Source: Enterococcus florum (GTDB lineage: Bacteria; Bacillota; Bacilli; Lactobacillales; Enterococcaceae). Taken from it: a stretch of 64,000 bases of DNA. The translations under genes were made by a program, and so were the position numbers. The DNA lies in NCBI RefSeq assembly GCF_004309355.1, contig NZ_BJCC01000013.1, positions 62,001-126,000 of the forward strand, given 5' to 3'. Below the pieces are notes generated by a model. It worked only from the letters and a program-made list of their open reading frames with translations, ran no database searches and had not been told where the DNA came from. Positions 61,882 through 64,000 of this stretch are shown piece by piece (positions within the stretch are counted from its first letter, which is position 1; every line of letters begins with the position of its first letter).

Positions 61882-64000
61882 CTAGCCCTCTCGACTCTCT
61901 ATATTTTTCTCGAACTCCTTTAATAACAATATAAATTGTGTCTTATCGCGCACTTGTTTTATCTTCTCCATCATTTCTTCATCCATCAAAAGATTGACCA
62001 ATTCACCTACAGCACCAATATGCTGATTGTCACCATTAGAAGCCAGGGAAATGATAAACCATACCGGTTCCTCATCGGAAAAAAATACGATCGGTTTCTG
62101 CAGCAGGACAAAAGAAATTGAAGTGTGGTACACATCCTCACCGACACATGTATGAGGCATAGCTACACCACTGGATACAATCATGTTTCTTCCTAATTCC
62201 TCATATGACTCCAGCAATCGATCAACGTAACCCTTGTCTACCTGATTCCCAGCTACTAATAACTCTCCTGATAGTTGAATGGCTTCTTCCCAAGATTCAA
62301 CTTCATCAACGAGTGTGACCATGCCATCTAATGCGTAATCACTTAACTTTTTCACCTCATATATCTTTTCATCCGCTCTTGTTTCAAATAACTTGCCCAG
62401 GCGGTCTTTTAAGCGGGAATAATCGGCAACCTCACATTCTTGAACAATAATCGACATGAGTTGATTCAATAGATTAGCAACATCAAATGCTGGTTTAGTA
62501 CCATAACGATTTAAGGAATGATAAACTTTTTTCTTATCTCTCTCGTTTAATAGAGGGTTAACATAAATAACGGGGATATCAACATGCGTAAATAAAGGTA
62601 CGGTAGAAATAATAAAATCGATGTCTTTTTTATTCCACGATTTAAAATCCTTAATTGAGCAAACCGCTTGCACCTGAATACTTGGGAACTCTGTCATAAG
62701 ACGGGTGACCAGCATATTGCTGGTTCCAATGCCACTTGAGCAAACCACAATAACTTTATGATAAAAATTCATTATATTGCGCCTCTTCTCAATTGCTGTA
62801 GCAATATGGATTGTGATATAAGCAACTTCATCTTCTGTAAAAGAAATTTTATACTGCTCTTCAACACACTTAAGTTCTCTCCGACAAGCAGTAAATATAG
62901 ATGGATACATCGTTTTAATGTCATCCTTTAAAGGATTCTTATTGTGGATATGAAGTAGCATTCGGTTGATAGCCGGACGCATATGAAGCAAAAGATTTTT
63001 CAGCAGCTGCTTGTCATTAGCCAATTCAATACAAAGAGTTGCTTCCATATTCAAAATAAATTTTTTTATTCTCGCCTCCTCTTCTTCCCTATCATCATAA
63101 GTATTCGGTTGAATTAAATAAGCATTTTTAGTCATTAGATTAGATACAATTGCCTGTTCCTCGTATGAATTAAATTCTATCGCTAAGGCACCTTCGATAA
63201 TTTCTTTATTCTGGTGGAACCACTTACCTATTTTTTTGTCCTGCAGCTGGCTTTGCTGATTTGAAAAACTTGTTTGGATGCTTTCATTCTTTTGAATACG
63301 AACAACGCTGATACACAGATAAAAGAATAGATAAGAGAAGGACTCATCCGTAAATTTCAATAAATGGTCTTCTTCGTACTTGCGTAAAAAATTTTTGATT
63401 AAGCGCGTATGAGCAGCAGTTGTAAAATGACGAATAAAGTCGTTCACATAAAAATTTATCGTGATGGCAGTATCGTCCATTAAACCTTGATACAATTTTT
63501 GGTAGTCAATGTCACTTATATCACGATGAATAAAATCTAAAACAGCAATACGCCATTGATACTCTTCAGCATTTAGTTTTATTCCTACCCTTGTTTTGCG
63601 ATGAAGGGTTACTCCTCTTTCATTTAGCCAGCGTTCACATGTATTTAAATCACGAATAACTGTATTTCTTCCCACGTTAACCTGTTCCGATAAATCATTA
63701 ATCGTAAACCGTTCATTTTCTAATAACATAAAATGCAAGATTTTATTGATTCGTTCATTTTCAGAATAAAAATGTTTGTTTGACAAGGTTATCTGTGCTT
63801 TTCTTATCTGCTCTTCTTCAACCCCGGTAAAATCGATGCATATTCCTAAATTTCTATTTTTAATCATTCGAATGTCCAATGAGTTTAAAGTATCTTCAAT
63901 CGCATTCAGGTCATTTCTAATTGTTCTACTTGATACATTATATTTATCTGCTAATTCTGAAATGGCTGTCCATTGGCGGGTCTGCAAAAGTTGCTTAGCT
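61882..64000 (-). CDS. PRD-domain PTS regulator (MtlR/ManR type), 5' end beyond window
   Basis: At least 705 residues are visible. The order is a DeoR/Mga-type HTH (SELADKYNVSSRTIRNDL), a second HTH near residue 100 (LSEQVNVGRNTVIRDL), two PRD domains (about 190-400), a IIB-like domain with VVCSSGIGTSNML, and a C-terminal IIA-like domain with AMPHTCVGED. These proteins activate sugar PTS operons and are switched by phosphorylation from HPr and the cognate IIB. The frame is open to the window edge (AKQLLQTRQW...), so the true start lies outside. First gene of the operon in view. Confidence 0.9.
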   Translation of the reverse strand, partial: AKQLLQTRQWTAISELADKYNVSSRTIRNDLNAIEDTLNSLDIRMIKNRNLGICIDFTGVEEEQIRKAQITLSNKHFYSENERINKILHFMLLENERFTINDLSEQVNVGRNTVIRDLNTCERWLNERGVTLHRKTRVGIKLNAEEYQWRIAVLDFIHRDISDIDYQKLYQGLMDDTAITINFYVNDFIRHFTTAAHTRLIKNFLRKYEEDHLLKFTDESFSYLFFYLCISVVRIQKNESIQTSFSNQQSQLQDKKIGKWFHQNKEIIEGALAIEFNSYEEQAIVSNLMTKNAYLIQPNTYDDREEEEARIKKFILNMEATLCIELANDKQLLKNLLLHMRPAINRMLLHIHNKNPLKDDIKTMYPSIFTACRRELKCVEEQYKISFTEDEVAYITIHIATAIEKRRNIMNFYHKVIVVCSSGIGTSNMLVTRLMTEFPSIQVQAVCSIKDFKSWNKKDIDFIISTVPLFTHVDIPVIYVNPLLNERDKKKVYHSLNRYGTKPAFDVANLLNQLMSIIVQECEVADYSRLKDRLGKLFETRADEKIYEVKKLSDYALDGMVTLVDEVESWEEAIQLSGELLVAGNQVDKGYVDRLLESYEELGRNMIVSSGVAMPHTCVGEDVYHTSISFVLLQKPIVFFSDEEPVWFIISLASNGDNQHIGAVGELVNLLMDEEMMEKIKQVRDKTQFILLLKEFEKNIESREG

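Noticed and set aside
1-64000. tRNA or rRNA genes and intact insertion sequences
   Set aside because: I saw no cloverleaf-like segment, rRNA sequence or complete transposase. The only mobile-element trace is the integrase remnant at 30663-30920.

Overview
The window looks like chromosomal DNA of a low-to-moderate GC Gram-positive coccus, most likely an Enterococcus. The main evidence is the four-gene mevalonate-pathway cluster (mvk, mvaD, phosphomevalonate kinase, type 2 IPP isomerase), the infC-rpmI-rplT operon behind an L20-type leader, a bifunctional AdhE under a Rex-type operator, LPXTG pili with a class C sortase, several PTS operons, and strong GGAGG ribosome-binding sites throughout. 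The species cannot be fixed from the sequence alone.

Layout. 1-9.5 kb: an AraC regulator, two proteins of unknown function, a secreted serine hydrolase divergent from a membrane-anchored PgdA-like polysaccharide deacetylase, an AlkC-like DNA-alkylation protein with its TetR regulator, an acetyltransferase, and a decayed protease gene. 9.5-25.9 kb: a leftward surface-pilus locus. In transcription order it encodes a large tip/adhesin pilin, a minor pilin, the major pilin, a class C sortase with an unusual C-terminal domain, a PrsA-like membrane foldase, a 1456-residue LPXTG beta-helix protein with a very long Ser/Thr repeat stalk, and a small DUF2089-like protein. A divergent AgrC/AgrA-type two-component system lies upstream, and a terminator-like hairpin precedes the first pilin. 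26.3-29.1 kb: an NlpC/P60 coiled-coil cell-wall hydrolase with FtsX and FtsE. 29.5-32.4 kb: an OmpR-like DNA-binding protein, a phage-integrase remnant, and the infC operon. 32.5-36.5 kb: FUSC membrane protein, HAD phosphatase, CorA transporter, decayed membrane-protein gene, deoxynucleoside kinase. 36.9-40.9 kb: mevalonate operon.

40.9-49.3 kb: a leftward mannose-family PTS operon (IIA, IIB, IIC, IID) followed by a GatD-like dehydrogenase, a SIS-domain isomerase, a short-chain dehydrogenase and an AlsE-like 3-epimerase. It has a sigma-54 (-24/-12) promoter, three GTGTGCT repeats spaced exactly 21 bp apart upstream, and a LevR-type activator gene that carries an apparent one-base frameshift. 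49.4-56.6 kb: AraC regulator divergent from an old-yellow-enzyme/2,4-dienoyl-CoA-reductase-like flavoenzyme, an Asp/Glu racemase-family protein, a small helical protein, and adhE. 56.9-64 kb: a more AT-rich fructose-family PTS operon (PRD regulator, cut by the window edge, then IIA, IIB, IIC) with an aldo/keto reductase, a 2-hydroxyacid dehydrogenase and a class II aldolase.

The most interesting items are the pilus locus with its modified sortase and dedicated foldase, the two PTS operons with unassigned substrates and unusual enzyme sets, the sigma-54 control region with its frameshifted activator, and an 11-bp tandem-repeat motif shared by two promoter regions of the cell-envelope/DNA-repair segment.
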